From positions 58,834-122,833 of the forward strand of contig NZ_JACCBX010000001.1 of assembly GCF_013409995.1 (NCBI RefSeq): 64,000 bases of DNA. Reading direction: 5' to 3'. The notes beneath the pieces were generated by a model, which saw only the letters and a program-made list of their open reading frames with translations, was not told the DNA's origin and ran no database searches. The stretch comes from Neobacillus driksii. Lineage in GTDB: Bacteria > Bacillota > Bacilli > Bacillales > Cytobacillaceae. Both the position numbers and the translations under genes were made by a program. Below are positions 44,645 through 53,088 of the stretch, piece by piece. How positions within the stretch are numbered: the stretch's first letter is position 1; every line of letters begins with the position of its first letter.

Positions 44645-46588
44645 ATGGATAATTTTCATCCCCGTCAACGAACGATTATAAAAATGCTCTATGAAAAGAA
44701 GGCAGTGATGAAAGGAGGAGAGTTGGCTGCTGAGCTTGGGGTATCGGATCGGACAGTACGAAACGATATTGCATATATTAATTCCGTAGTAAATATGGAC
44801 CTGATTGTGTCTCAAAATAAAAAAGGCTATCAATTATCGGATTACGTTAAAGCCAGTGAGATTGTTGCGAATGAAGGAGAAGGGATTCCTGTTCTTCCTG
44901 AAGAGCGGATCAACTATATCTTGAAACACCTCCTCTTTCGAAACAGGGAGCTAGATCTATATGAACTTTCGGAAATGCTTCTGGTCAGTGAAGCAACGAT
45001 TGAACTTGACCTTAAGGAAATTAAGAAGTTGATTTCTGAAAATAACCGGGACCTGGGCTTATCAAGGAAGGCAGCATCCATCTCGTTGGCAGGAAGTGAA
45101 AAGGATAAACGAGCGCTTTTTAGTGAGCTTTTATTTAAGGAAACGAACAGAAACTTTTTTAATATCTTTAAATATGAACGGTACTTCCATCACCTCGACT
45201 TAACTCTTATTCAGAGAAAGCTCATGCAGGCGGTGGAGAACTATCGCATTCATCTCAATGAAATGGCCGTGGTCAATCTAGTCATCCATATTGCGATTAC
45301 CATTGACAGGATTAAAAGTGAAAATATCCTGGATATGGAAGTGGAATTGGACAAGGTGTTGGGAATGCGGGAATATAAAATGGCTGAAGAGCTTTGTGGC
45401 CAGTTAGAAGATGCGTTTGGGGTCAAATTCCCTCGAGGAGATATCATCTATATTTCTTACCTTATCTTAGGGAAAAGCATCATTAAAAATAGATATAAGG
45501 AGAAAAAAGAACTTGAGGGGATTATCGACCCTCAGATAGCAAGCCTTACGGAGGCGCTGATTGCTTCAATTAACAGGGAATTCGGCATCAGTTTTATAGA
45601 AGACGACAACCTCTTTATCGGATTATGTTTACATACCAAAAGAATGATTGAAAGGGTCAACAGCCATGTTTTGTTGCGGAACCCCTTACTGGATGAGCTA
45701 AAAATTAAATATCCATTTATCTTTGAACTTGCTGTTTTTGTTTCGAAGGAATTTTACAAAATAACGGGACTAGTCATAAAGGAAGACGAGATTGGATTTA
45801 TTGCTCTTCATCTCGGTGCAGCCTTTGATAGTCTTAATGGCAACCAAACCATCAAACGGAAAATTGCCCTCATTTGCCCGACGGGTTACACCACAAGTGA
45901 GCTGTTGAAGTCAAAACTGTATTCCGTGTATCAAGACAAGATTGAGATTCTTGGAACATTTTCCTTTATGGAGTTGGATAAGCTGCAGAAGCAGGAGCCA
46001 GACCTCATCCTTTCTACTGTTAAGTTTGAATATGAAATGGACATCAAAGTGATTGAGGTATCACCATTCCTTGATCAGAAGGATATTGAAAAGATTAATC
46101 AACATTTATATCTTTATGGAAATGATATCGGGCGATCCCGGTTTTTGAATGATGTTAATTATTTTTTCAGAAAGGATCTTTTCTTTAAGGGCAACATGTT
46201 TAAGGATGAATGGGATGTTATTAAATATCTTGGGAATCAGCTCTCTACAAAGGGGTATACGCCAGAGGAATATGTCAACCTGGTGATGGAAAGGGAGAAG
46301 ATTTCTTCTACGTCTTTTGGGAATCTTCTTGCAATACCGCATCCGATTGTTATGAATGCGTATGAGACGGTCATTGCAGTAACGATCCTGCAAAAGCCGA
46401 TGATGTGGGGAAAAAACAAGGTCCAGCTTGTGTTTATGTTTGCCCTTAAGGAAAGTGACAGAAAAAAATTAAATGAACTATATAAGCATATTATTGAAAT
46501 CGTTGAAAAACCGGAAGGAGTCCAATACTTAATCAAATCTGAAAATTATAATGATTTTATCTCACGAATTTTATCTTATGAGGCATAG
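44645..46588 (+). CDS. PRD-containing PTS-regulated transcription activator (MtlR/BglG-related)
   Basis: A 647-residue regulator: HTH_11 (about 1-60), second Mga-type HTH (about 95-150), PRD1 (about 175-280, with NLVIHIAITIDR), PRD2 (about 290-400, with GLCLHTKR and FIALHLGAAF), an EIIB-like domain (ICPTGYTTSELL near 405) and a C-terminal fructose-type EIIA domain (LLAIPHPI, His near 565). The N-terminus is DNA-binding; there is no RNA-binding CAT domain, so this is an activator of promoters and not the partner of the RAT leaders. It directly precedes the Lac-family PTS operon, which it should control through PTS phosphorylation. Confidence 0.9.
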   Translation: MDNFHPRQRTIIKMLYEKKAVMKGGELAAELGVSDRTVRNDIAYINSVVNMDLIVSQNKKGYQLSDYVKASEIVANEGEGIPVLPEERINYILKHLLFRNRELDLYELSEMLLVSEATIELDLKEIKKLISENNRDLGLSRKAASISLAGSEKDKRALFSELLFKETNRNFFNIFKYERYFHHLDLTLIQRKLMQAVENYRIHLNEMAVVNLVIHIAITIDRIKSENILDMEVELDKVLGMREYKMAEELCGQLEDAFGVKFPRGDIIYISYLILGKSIIKNRYKEKKELEGIIDPQIASLTEALIASINREFGISFIEDDNLFIGLCLHTKRMIERVNSHVLLRNPLLDELKIKYPFIFELAVFVSKEFYKITGLVIKEDEIGFIALHLGAAFDSLNGNQTIKRKIALICPTGYTTSELLKSKLYSVYQDKIEILGTFSFMELDKLQKQEPDLILSTVKFEYEMDIKVIEVSPFLDQKDIEKINQHLYLYGNDIGRSRFLNDVNYFFRKDLFFKGNMFKDEWDVIKYLGNQLSTKGYTPEEYVNLVMEREKISSTSFGNLLAIPHPIVMNAYETVIAVTILQKPMMWGKNKVQLVFMFALKESDRKKLNELYKHIIEIVEKPEGVQYLIKSENYNDFISRILSYEA

Positions 46589-46589
46589 T

Positions 46590-46616
46590 AATCCCGGCTT
46601 TTGTGCCGGGATTTTG
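46590..46616 (+). terminator. Terminator after the PRD regulator
   Basis: AATCCCGGC (46590-46598) and GCCGGGATT (46605-46613) form a 9-bp stem with a T-rich tail. Confidence 0.85.
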
Positions 46617-46657
46617 TTGTCTTCAGCATTTTTGCCATTTTGTTTCCGTAATTCCTT

Positions 46658-46696
46658 CAATAAACATTTTCCTATTTGATAGGAAAATGTTTATTG
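46658..46696. promoter_or_regulatory. 39-bp perfect palindrome before the PTS operon
   Basis: CAATAAACATTTTCCTAT (46658-46675), a 3-base spacer, and ATAGGAAAATGTTTATTG (46679-46696) are exact inverted repeats. No T tract follows, so it is not a terminator. A TATAAT at 46719-46724 without a recognisable -35 box lies about 23 bases downstream, which fits an activator site for the PRD regulator at 44645. Confidence 0.65.
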
Positions 46697-46772
46697 GAGA
46701 AGGAACAGGATGGAAAATTATAATAAAAGGTAAGTAAGACCTAATCTATTTTTTGTCAAGGAGGTGAAGCTA

Positions 46773-47087
46773 GTGGTAGAAGTCGAACAAACGGCATTTG
46801 AGATTATCGCATCCGCAGGTGATGCCCAATCCATGATGTTGAGTGCTCTTCAATGTGCAAGAGAAGGGAAGTTTCAAGAAGCAGAAAATCTTATGAATGA
46901 AGCGAAAACGTCACTAGCAAAGGCGCATAATGCCCAAACGGGTTTGATCGTGGAGGAATCAAAAGGGAATAAATCAAAATACTCAATCATTATGGTTCAT
47001 GCACAGGATCATTTAATGAATGCCATACTATCTCAAACATTAATCGGTGAAATGCTTCATTTGTATAGAAAATTAGAGGAGAAATAA
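46773..47087 (+). CDS. PTS EIIA, lactose/cellobiose family
   Basis: A 104-residue helical protein of the EIIA-Lac family; the phosphorylated His is H76 in MVHAQDHLMNA, and H80 completes the motif. GTG 46773 is chosen because AAGGAGG ends 8 bases before it. It passes phosphate to the EIIB at 50212. The three PTS parts (A, C, B) are separate genes, interleaved with a glycosylasparaginase and a CutC-family gene. Confidence 0.92.
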   Translation: MVEVEQTAFEIIASAGDAQSMMLSALQCAREGKFQEAENLMNEAKTSLAKAHNAQTGLIVEESKGNKSKYSIIMVHAQDHLMNAILSQTLIGEMLHLYRKLEEK

Positions 47088-47099
47088 GGAGGGATGAAG

Positions 47100-48047
47100 G
47101 TGAAGTGGGGTATTATTGCGACCTGGCGGATGGCGAAAGAAGGTGTGGAAGCCGCTAGTGACATGCTGAAGGAAGGCGGAAGTTCAGGTGATGCAGTGGA
47201 GATAGCCGTAGGGATGGTAGAGGATTTTCCCCTTTATAAATCAGTGGGTTATGGCGGGCTTCCGAATGAAAACTGCGAGGTTGAACTTGACGCCGCATTT
47301 ATGGATGGAGATACGCTTTCAATCGGTGCTGTAGCTGGGATAAAGGACTATAAAAACCCGGTGTCCATCGCAAGACGACTGAGTGAAGAACGGTTTAATA
47401 CCTTCCTTGTAGGAAATGGTGCCGAGGAATATGCCCATAAAAATGGTTTTCAAAGAAGGAATATGCTGACAGAAAGAGCAAGAAAACTTTGGGAAATGCG
47501 GGTTAAAGAGATTCGTGAGAAAAATCTGAGCCCTTACGATGGCCATGATACGGTGGGAATGGTCTCCGTTGATTCCAAGGGACAGATGGCATCCGCCACA
47601 TCCACAAGTGGACTTTTTATGAAAAAACGAGGAAGAGTGGGAGATTCCCCGCTATCAGGATCAGGATTCTACGTTGACAGCAACATAGGCGGAGCTTCGG
47701 CAACCGGGCTTGGCGAAGATCTGATGAAGGGCTGTGTATCCTATGAAGTGGTCCGGCTGATGAGGGAGGGCATGCATCCTCAGGCTGCTGCCGAGCGTGT
47801 AGTGTATCAGTTTGCCCGCTATCTGACAGAGAAAAGTGGAAAAGCGGGAGCCATGTCGGTGATTGCCATGAACAACTGTGGTGAGTGGGGAGTCGGTACG
47901 AATGTGGAGTTCTCCTTTGTCGCCTCCACCGCAGAAGAAAGGCCAATGGTGTATGTTGCCTATCCAATAGGAGACAAAACTTTATACGAACCGGCATCGG
48001 AAGAATGGCTAGAAGCCTATACTAAGAGGATTACAAGTCCAGTTTAA
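47100..48047 (+). CDS. N4-(beta-N-acetylglucosaminyl)-L-asparaginase (glycosylasparaginase)
   Basis: A 315-residue Ntn-hydrolase. GYGGLPNENCEVELDAAFMDG-type motif (residues about 44-64, quoted in parts: GYGGLPNE and VELDAAFMDG) and YDGHDTVGMVSVD are typical of glycosylasparaginase and not of plain isoaspartyl peptidase. T151 is the self-cleaving nucleophile. It hydrolyses the GlcNAc-asparagine bond to aspartate and a GlcNAc amine that breaks down to GlcNAc and ammonia. No signal peptide, so it acts in the cytoplasm. GTG 47100 is preferred because AAGGAGG is 7 bases upstream; the ATG at 47094 is too close. Placement inside a PTS operon suggests the substrate enters phosphorylated. Confidence 0.92.
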   Translation: MKWGIIATWRMAKEGVEAASDMLKEGGSSGDAVEIAVGMVEDFPLYKSVGYGGLPNENCEVELDAAFMDGDTLSIGAVAGIKDYKNPVSIARRLSEERFNTFLVGNGAEEYAHKNGFQRRNMLTERARKLWEMRVKEIREKNLSPYDGHDTVGMVSVDSKGQMASATSTSGLFMKKRGRVGDSPLSGSGFYVDSNIGGASATGLGEDLMKGCVSYEVVRLMREGMHPQAAAERVVYQFARYLTEKSGKAGAMSVIAMNNCGEWGVGTNVEFSFVASTAEERPMVYVAYPIGDKTLYEPASEEWLEAYTKRITSPV

Positions 48048-48115
48048 TAGAAAGTCAGGGTTTAAGATGAATTCGGGGATTTTAGATCCCTAATTGTATA
48101 AAAGGGGTGTAGTAT

Positions 48116-49462
48116 ATGGAGAAAATTCAAAGATTCCTTGAGACCAAGCTTTTACCTGCGGCAACAAGGGTAGCTGGGCAAAGACATCTTGCTGCAATCA
48201 GAGACGGATTTATCTCATTTATTCCATTTTTAATTATCGGCTCGATCTTTATCATTATCCAAGATTTCCCTGCACCAGGCTGGCAGGAGCTGCAGGTCAA
48301 ACTCTTTGGAGAATTTTTTAATCAATTTATCATTCTTCCAAAACGGGTAACCTATGATATCATGTCAATCTTTATTGTCGCAGCTATATCTTATAAACTC
48401 GCACAATCGTATCGGATTGATGCCTTCTCGGCTTCTATGTTGTCTATTAGTGGCTTTATCCTGTTAACACCGATTACCACGACGATTGACATTGATGGGA
48501 CGAGCCACGTGGTGGAAAAGGTCATCACAATTGGCGGCTGGTACGGTACAAACGGAATTATTGTGTCAATAATTACGGCGATAGTGGTAACGGAAATGTT
48601 CAATTATTTTATTAAAAAAGGAATCATCATCAAGATGCCTGATGGTGTGCCACCAGCGGTTTCACGGGCATTCTCGGCACTTCTGCCGGGCTTTGTCATC
48701 ATTGTTGTTATGCTTTTAATCCGATTGTTATTCCTGCAAACACCATACGAAAATATCCATGATTTTATCTATCAAGTAGTTTCATTGCCAATGCAGAGTT
48801 TGGTGGCTAATAATATTTTTGGTGCCATCGGAACGGTATTTGCCATAAGTCTTCTCTGGTGTTTGGGGTTAAATGGCGGAACCATAGTAAATGGAATCAT
48901 GAGACCATTCTGGGTACCGCTTCAGGATGAAAACTTGGCTGCAATCGAAGCTGGGAAAATAGCACCAAATATCATTACCGAGCAGTTCTTTGATATGATT
49001 TGGATTGGCGGTGCAGGTGCAACGCTTGCGGTTGTCTTGGTGCTTTTATACAACGCAAAGTCAAAGCAGTATAAGGAACTTGGAAAAATGTCACTGGCAC
49101 CTGGGTTATTTAATATCAATGAGCCGATCATGTTTGGGCTGCCTGTGGTTCTAAATCCAGTCTTGATGCTTCCGTTAATCCTTGGACCAATCGTTATTAC
49201 TATCCTTAACTATACTCTGATGGCCCTCGAAATTGTCGCTAGACCGACAGGAGTAATCATTCCATGGACCACACCACCTTTAATCCAAGGATTCCTGATA
49301 ACAGGACATTGGTCAGGTGCGTTGCTTCAACTTGTCGATATCGTCATCGTTATGCTCATTTGGTTCCCGTTCATTGCCGTGATGGACAAGAAAAAGGTAG
49401 CCGAAGAAACGGGTGTTTCTGATAGCAAGAATTCAAAAGGGAAAATGAGCGTTTCGTCATGA
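48116..49462 (+). CDS. PTS EIIC, lactose/cellobiose family
   Basis: A 448-residue membrane permease with about ten segments and the conserved NEPIMFGLPVVLNP (near residue 338) of Lac-family EIIC proteins. It forms the channel of the PTS encoded by this operon. The ATG at 48116 follows AAAGGGGTG. Its stop overlaps the next start (ATGA). Confidence 0.94.
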   Translation: MEKIQRFLETKLLPAATRVAGQRHLAAIRDGFISFIPFLIIGSIFIIIQDFPAPGWQELQVKLFGEFFNQFIILPKRVTYDIMSIFIVAAISYKLAQSYRIDAFSASMLSISGFILLTPITTTIDIDGTSHVVEKVITIGGWYGTNGIIVSIITAIVVTEMFNYFIKKGIIIKMPDGVPPAVSRAFSALLPGFVIIVVMLLIRLLFLQTPYENIHDFIYQVVSLPMQSLVANNIFGAIGTVFAISLLWCLGLNGGTIVNGIMRPFWVPLQDENLAAIEAGKIAPNIITEQFFDMIWIGGAGATLAVVLVLLYNAKSKQYKELGKMSLAPGLFNINEPIMFGLPVVLNPVLMLPLILGPIVITILNYTLMALEIVARPTGVIIPWTTPPLIQGFLITGHWSGALLQLVDIVIVMLIWFPFIAVMDKKKVAEETGVSDSKNSKGKMSVSS

Positions 49463-50199
49463 GTGAGAATATTGCTGAGAATCAAGAGGAAAAACGTGCT
49501 GATTCATTTGGAGATGCAGTGAAGATTGAGCTTATTGCGGCTACTTGTGAGGATGCAAAGAAGATTGAAGCCTATGGAGGTGATAGGATTGAGCTTGTCA
49601 GTGCTCTATCAGAAGGCGGATTAACGCCAAGTTATGGGCTCATGAAAGCTGTGATCGAATCTGTCAGCATCCCGGTCAATGTGATTATAAGACCGCATTC
49701 ACAATCCTTTGTTTATACGGATGAAGAGATTGAGATGATGAGGCAGGACATTAAAATGGCCAAGGAGTTAGGAGCCAATGGTATCGTGATTGGCGCTCTT
49801 GATGAAAAAAATCAAATATGTGAACAAAGCCTTAACAGACTCTTAGAAGCTGCATATGGTCTAGAGGTTACCTTTCATCGAGCAATCGATGAACTAGAAC
49901 ATCCAGTGGAAGGAGTAAAAATTCTTTCACACTATAAAAGCATAAATAGAATTTTGACATCAGGCGGGAAAGGAAGCTTGAGTAAGAATAGAGAGATCAT
50001 CCGAAACATGGTCCTTCACTCCGGTCATATCAAGATATTGGTTGGAGGGGGCTTGAACTTTGAAAATATTAAGGAAATCATGGAAGCGACCAGTGCCCCT
50101 GAATATCATTTCGGTACCGCTGTGAGGGTTGAGAGTTCTCCCTTTAAGAACATAAGTAAGGACTTGCTGAAAAAACTCTTTACGCTATTAAAGAAATAG
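49459..50199 (+). CDS. CutC family TIM-barrel protein
   Basis: A 246-residue CutC-family protein after a 20-residue extension: KIELIAATCEDAKKIEAYGG, DRIELVSALSEGGLTPSYG, then NVIIRPHSQSF and ILTSGGKGS. CutC was first linked to copper but its biochemical function is unsettled. In this operon it is translationally coupled to the EIIC gene and lies before the EIIB gene, which favours a role in the catabolism of the imported glycoside or its amine product. Confidence 0.88.
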   Translation: MSENIAENQEEKRADSFGDAVKIELIAATCEDAKKIEAYGGDRIELVSALSEGGLTPSYGLMKAVIESVSIPVNVIIRPHSQSFVYTDEEIEMMRQDIKMAKELGANGIVIGALDEKNQICEQSLNRLLEAAYGLEVTFHRAIDELEHPVEGVKILSHYKSINRILTSGGKGSLSKNREIIRNMVLHSGHIKILVGGGLNFENIKEIMEATSAPEYHFGTAVRVESSPFKNISKDLLKKLFTLLKK

Positions 50200-50211
50200 G
50201 AGGAACAAAAG

Positions 50212-50517
50212 ATGAATATCATTTTAGTCTGCTTTGCAGGTATGTCAACAAGTATGCTGGTTAGCAAAATGGAGAAGATCGCTGCGGAACGTGGAATTGA
50301 GGCTAATATCAGCGCTTTGCCAGCAACAGAAATCTATGATGAACTAGATAGAGCGGATGTTGTTCTGTTAGGACCACAGGCTCGTTATGCCCTTGATAAG
50401 GTGAAAAGTGAGGCAGAACCCAAGGGAATTCCCGTTGCGGTTATTGATTCCATTCTTTATGGAACCATGAACGGTGGAGCGGTTTTGGACATGGCAATAG
50501 AAATGGCAAAGAAATAA
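50212..50517 (+). CDS. PTS EIIB, lactose/cellobiose family
   Basis: A 101-residue cytoplasmic protein starting MNIILVCFAGMSTSMLVSKM; the phosphorylated residue is C7. It relays phosphate from the EIIA at 46773 to the sugar bound by the EIIC at 48116. AGGAGG precedes the ATG. It is the last gene of the operon. Confidence 0.95.
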   Translation: MNIILVCFAGMSTSMLVSKMEKIAAERGIEANISALPATEIYDELDRADVVLLGPQARYALDKVKSEAEPKGIPVAVIDSILYGTMNGGAVLDMAIEMAKK

Positions 50518-50533
50518 GATTATGAATCAATGA

Positions 50534-50570
50534 AAAACGGTCAAGCTTTGTAAGCTTGATCGTTTTGACG
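50534..50570 (+). terminator. Terminator after the PTS operon
   Basis: AAAACGGTCAAGCTT pairs with AAGCTTGATCGTTTT (50534-50566) around a short loop. Confidence 0.85.
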
Positions 50571-50597
50571 GTTTTTGTTTTCTTTGTTTCTTTCTTC

Positions 50598-50690
50598 AAG
50601 GAGGGATGCCCCAATCATACGATAACTATCATTGCCTTGTAAGTAGCTATGAACAGCCGCTGATTTATCCTCCGCACTAAACTTAGCCAT
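50598..50690 (-). pseudogene. N-terminal scrap of an IS3-family OrfA
   Basis: On the minus strand the DNA encodes MAKFSAEDKSAAVHSYLQGN then DSYRMIGASL, resembling the start of IS3/IS150 OrfA (helix-turn-helix). The similarity ends after about 30 residues at the PTS-operon terminator side. It marks an old insertion next to the damaged RpiR gene. Confidence 0.55.
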
Positions 50691-50776
50691 AAAAAATTCC
50701 CTGTATATGTTAGAATGGTGTCTAACCTTTACGGGGCAGATCATTTTGGGGTAGCGTTAAGGGTTGAGGTTGGGAA

Positions 50777-51366
50777 ATGGAACAGTCAGAAAAGGTTTTT
50801 TTAGATTACATACATGATAAGGACCTGAATCAATCGGAAAAAGATATTTTGTCCTATCTGATTCAAAAAAAGTTTAAAAGCCAACAGCTAAGTATCCGAA
50901 AAGCGGCCAGTGATCTTTTTGTTTCGACGACTTCAATCATTCGAGTTTGCAAAAAGCTCGGTTTTAGTGGATATAGTGAAATTACGTATAACTTAGGTCT
51001 AAAAGTAACGAAAATGATTGATTCAGAATCAGAGTCTGTTGCTGGCATTCACGGACCTTACGAGGAAAACCTGAAGGAGTTTAGTAAAAACTTCAAGCTC
51101 ACTTTTGAGGCAACCGGGGAAAAGAATATAGAAGGTTTTTTATATGAAATTGAGCGTAATAAAATGGTTTATTTCTATGGCGCCGGATTCTCTACTTTAT
51201 TTTCAAACTATCTGGCAAAAAAACTTGAGTTATTTGGTTACTATGTTTCAAACACTTCTACAAGCGATAGCAGAGCGATCTTTTTCAATAATAAATATCC
51301 AAAAGTATAATCTACTGATCATCTTTTCCCGTTCCGGTGAAATCAGCAAGGTCATTGATAAAGTGC
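50777..51366 (+). pseudogene. RpiR family regulator, frameshifted and truncated
   Basis: The first frame (177 residues) has the RpiR HTH (LSIRKAASDLFVSTTSIIRV) and the start of a SIS domain (MVYFYGAGFSTLFSNYLAKK). It stops at YPKV, but the next frame continues YNLLIIFSRSGEISKVIDKV, the core SIS phosphate loop, before ending near 51366. About 80 further residues of a normal RpiR protein are missing. It probably once regulated the PTS operon upstream or the GH4 gene downstream. Confidence 0.88.
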
Positions 51367-51624
51367 AAAGGTCCAGTACCTGAATATGTGGGAGAAATTC
51401 CATACTTCCACAAAGCGATGATTGATACTCAGCTTGCTTCTGAGAAAATCTTAGTAGAAGCCATCACAGAAGGCTCTTATGAAAAAGCATTACAAGCATT
51501 TATTCTTAATAAGACGATCCCATCTGCGATTGTGGCAAAAAAAATTCTCGATGATTTAATCGAAGCGAATAAAGACTTCTGGCCAACGCTAACAAAAAAG
51601 TTTGAAGAAGGCGTATATGTTTAG
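51367..51624 (+). pseudogene. C-terminal remnant of a GH4 6-phospho-glucosidase
   Basis: The frame encodes VPEYVGEIPYFHKAMIDTQL, then ILVEAITEGSYEKALQAF, NKTIPSA and ILDDLIEANKDFWP, which is the C-terminal end of family 4 NAD-dependent 6-phospho-alpha/beta-glucosidases (MalA/LicH type). Roughly the first 350 residues are gone. A deletion has joined this tail to the RpiR gene. Confidence 0.82.
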
Positions 51625-51634
51625 GAGATTTATA

Positions 51635-51670
51635 AAAAAAGTGCATGCAGCATGTTGCATGCGCTTTTTT
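51635..51670 (+). terminator. Terminator of the former GH4 gene
   Basis: AAAAAAGTGCATGC (51635-51648) and GCATGCGCTTTTTT (51657-51670) form a strong stem with a T tract. Confidence 0.93.
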
Positions 51671-51812
51671 CTTGCATCTTATTAGATGTGGGAAGGCGGG
51701 ATTGTGCCCAAAAACAGGGGGAAGTAGAAAATTCGGTAACAAAAGGTTTTGGTTTAATCCAAGTGTCGGAAATTTCCTTTTTTGGGTAACTATATAAATA
51801 GGGGTGATTTTT

Positions 51813-52259
51813 GTGGAAGAGTTGAAATATCTAAACCCGACCGAGCTGCTGGAGAAAATCTATGACACGCTTTGCTCCGAGTATGAGGACGAAGCCCATT
51901 ATGACAAAGATCAAGATAAACAAGATATAGAGGTTACAAAAAAACGGTTAACTAAGAAAGTGTTTAACGAATTTGTCGTTGAGGATGAGTATTTTCTAAC
52001 CATGGATTCGAAAACATTTAAAGAACGGTATCATTTATTTGAAAAAGACTTCTTTAAACTAATAACCGAATGCAGCAAAAATGGAGTTCCCTATGAAAAA
52101 TTCATTGAAATCATTGACGACCTGCTAGCTTGCGCCCACTATCGACTAATTGCATTCGAACAACTAACAGGAGAAATCACAAGAATACAAGCAGAAAAAG
52201 AACAAGAACAAACAGACTCAGAAGAAGAGATAGTAGAAGAAATAGAGGAAGAAGCATGA
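51813..52259 (+). CDS. Hypothetical acidic protein
   Basis: A 148-residue cytoplasmic protein, predicted mostly helical, with a very acidic C-terminal tail (DSEEEIVEEIEEEA). No membrane segment, signal peptide or metal motif was seen, and I do not recognise the family. GTG 51813 follows AGGGGTG; a GTG at 51804 lies inside that site. It is convergent with the TetR gene. Confidence 0.7.
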   Translation: MEELKYLNPTELLEKIYDTLCSEYEDEAHYDKDQDKQDIEVTKKRLTKKVFNEFVVEDEYFLTMDSKTFKERYHLFEKDFFKLITECSKNGVPYEKFIEIIDDLLACAHYRLIAFEQLTGEITRIQAEKEQEQTDSEEEIVEEIEEEA

Positions 52260-52287
52260 ATCAGAAATATACAGTGATGTATAAATG

Positions 52288-52316
52288 GTACCTGTCACCA
52301 CCTGAGTGATAGGTAC
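52288..52316. repeat. GTACCTGTCAC hairpin repeat
   Basis: GTACCTGTCAC (52288-52298) pairs with GTGATAGGTAC (52306-52316). The same CCTGTCACCAC core occurs at 54424-54434. It lies between two convergent genes and may work as a terminator. Confidence 0.5.
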
Positions 52317-52331
52317 GTTCTTCTTCCTGCC

Positions 52332-52937
52332 TTAGATATACAGTCCTGCGACGTAGATCGAGGTAATTGTTTTTGCTATTTCTTCAACTGATGTATGGTG
52401 TTCGTTCCTGACAATCTCCCACAGGTACATTTCATTGGTAAAAAACCAACCCCGTGCCACAATTTCATGATCTAATTCCGCTCGAGCTAACCCATTTTTC
52501 TGTGTATAGGCAATGTCCTTTGAAATTCGTTGAATAAATTTTTCCCGTATCATTTTCCATTTATCTGATATTAAGGAAGACACGCCAATTGCCTGTTCAA
52601 AGACCTGCATCATATCGCGTTCGGCTTCTGCCATTGTTAAAAAACCATTGGCTTGTTTATAAATAATTTCCTCTGCTTCTTGTTTTGATTTTGGTAAGAA
52701 AGAGATTTCCGCAATTTCGTAAAACCGCTCCATGACATCTTCCATCAATACAATTAACAGATCTTCTTTGCCCTCAAAATGAACATAGGCCGTTCCGTAT
52801 CCGACTTTAGCTTTTTTTATCATTTGTGAGATGGTTGCTTTTTGAAAGCCTTCTTGAAGAAAAACTTCTTTTGCGGCTCCTAGTAATTTTTGCCGTGTCA
52901 AAATCGAGCGTAAATGTCGTTTATCCTCTACAGTCAT
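52332..52937 (-). CDS. TetR family transcriptional repressor of the kynU operon
   Basis: A 201-residue TetR regulator with HTH GFQKATISQMIKKAKVGYGTAYVHF (about residues 29-53, quoted only to locate: FQKATISQM to GTAYVHF) and an all-helical ligand domain. The ATG at 52937 follows GGAGG; the frame extends to 52958 without a site. It diverges from kynU, and two identical-pattern palindromes in between (53030 and 53063) are its probable operators. Kynurenine or a relative is the likely inducer, by inference. Confidence 0.88.
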   Translation of the reverse strand: MTVEDKRHLRSILTRQKLLGAAKEVFLQEGFQKATISQMIKKAKVGYGTAYVHFEGKEDLLIVLMEDVMERFYEIAEISFLPKSKQEAEEIIYKQANGFLTMAEAERDMMQVFEQAIGVSSLISDKWKMIREKFIQRISKDIAYTQKNGLARAELDHEIVARGWFFTNEMYLWEIVRNEHHTSVEEIAKTITSIYVAGLYI

Positions 52938-53029
52938 TTTTATTCCTCCACAACTCATTATCTCTAGGATAAAGGGATTTTCTTAAAAAGGGAAGGGGTC
53001 GAGTAGTAATAATTCTCTGAAAAAAATAA

Positions 53030-53080
53030 TATTGACACAATGTCATATTCCATAGATAATAATATTGACATTATGTCATA
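53030..53080. promoter_or_regulatory. kynU promoter with two TetR operators
   Basis: TATTGACACAATGTCATA (53030-53047) and TATTGACATTATGTCATA (53063-53080) are near-identical TGACA/TGTCA palindromes set 33 bases apart, three helical turns. TTGACA (53032-53037), 17 bases and GATAAT (53055-53060) form the kynU promoter. One operator covers the -35 box and the other the start region, a clear repression layout. Confidence 0.82.
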
Positions 53081-53088
53081 TACATTTG

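Noticed and set aside
44645..46588. PRD regulator as the partner of the two RAT leaders
   Set aside because: Its N-terminus is a DNA-binding helix-turn-helix pair; the RNA-binding CAT domain is absent and the protein is far longer than LicT/SacY antiterminators.
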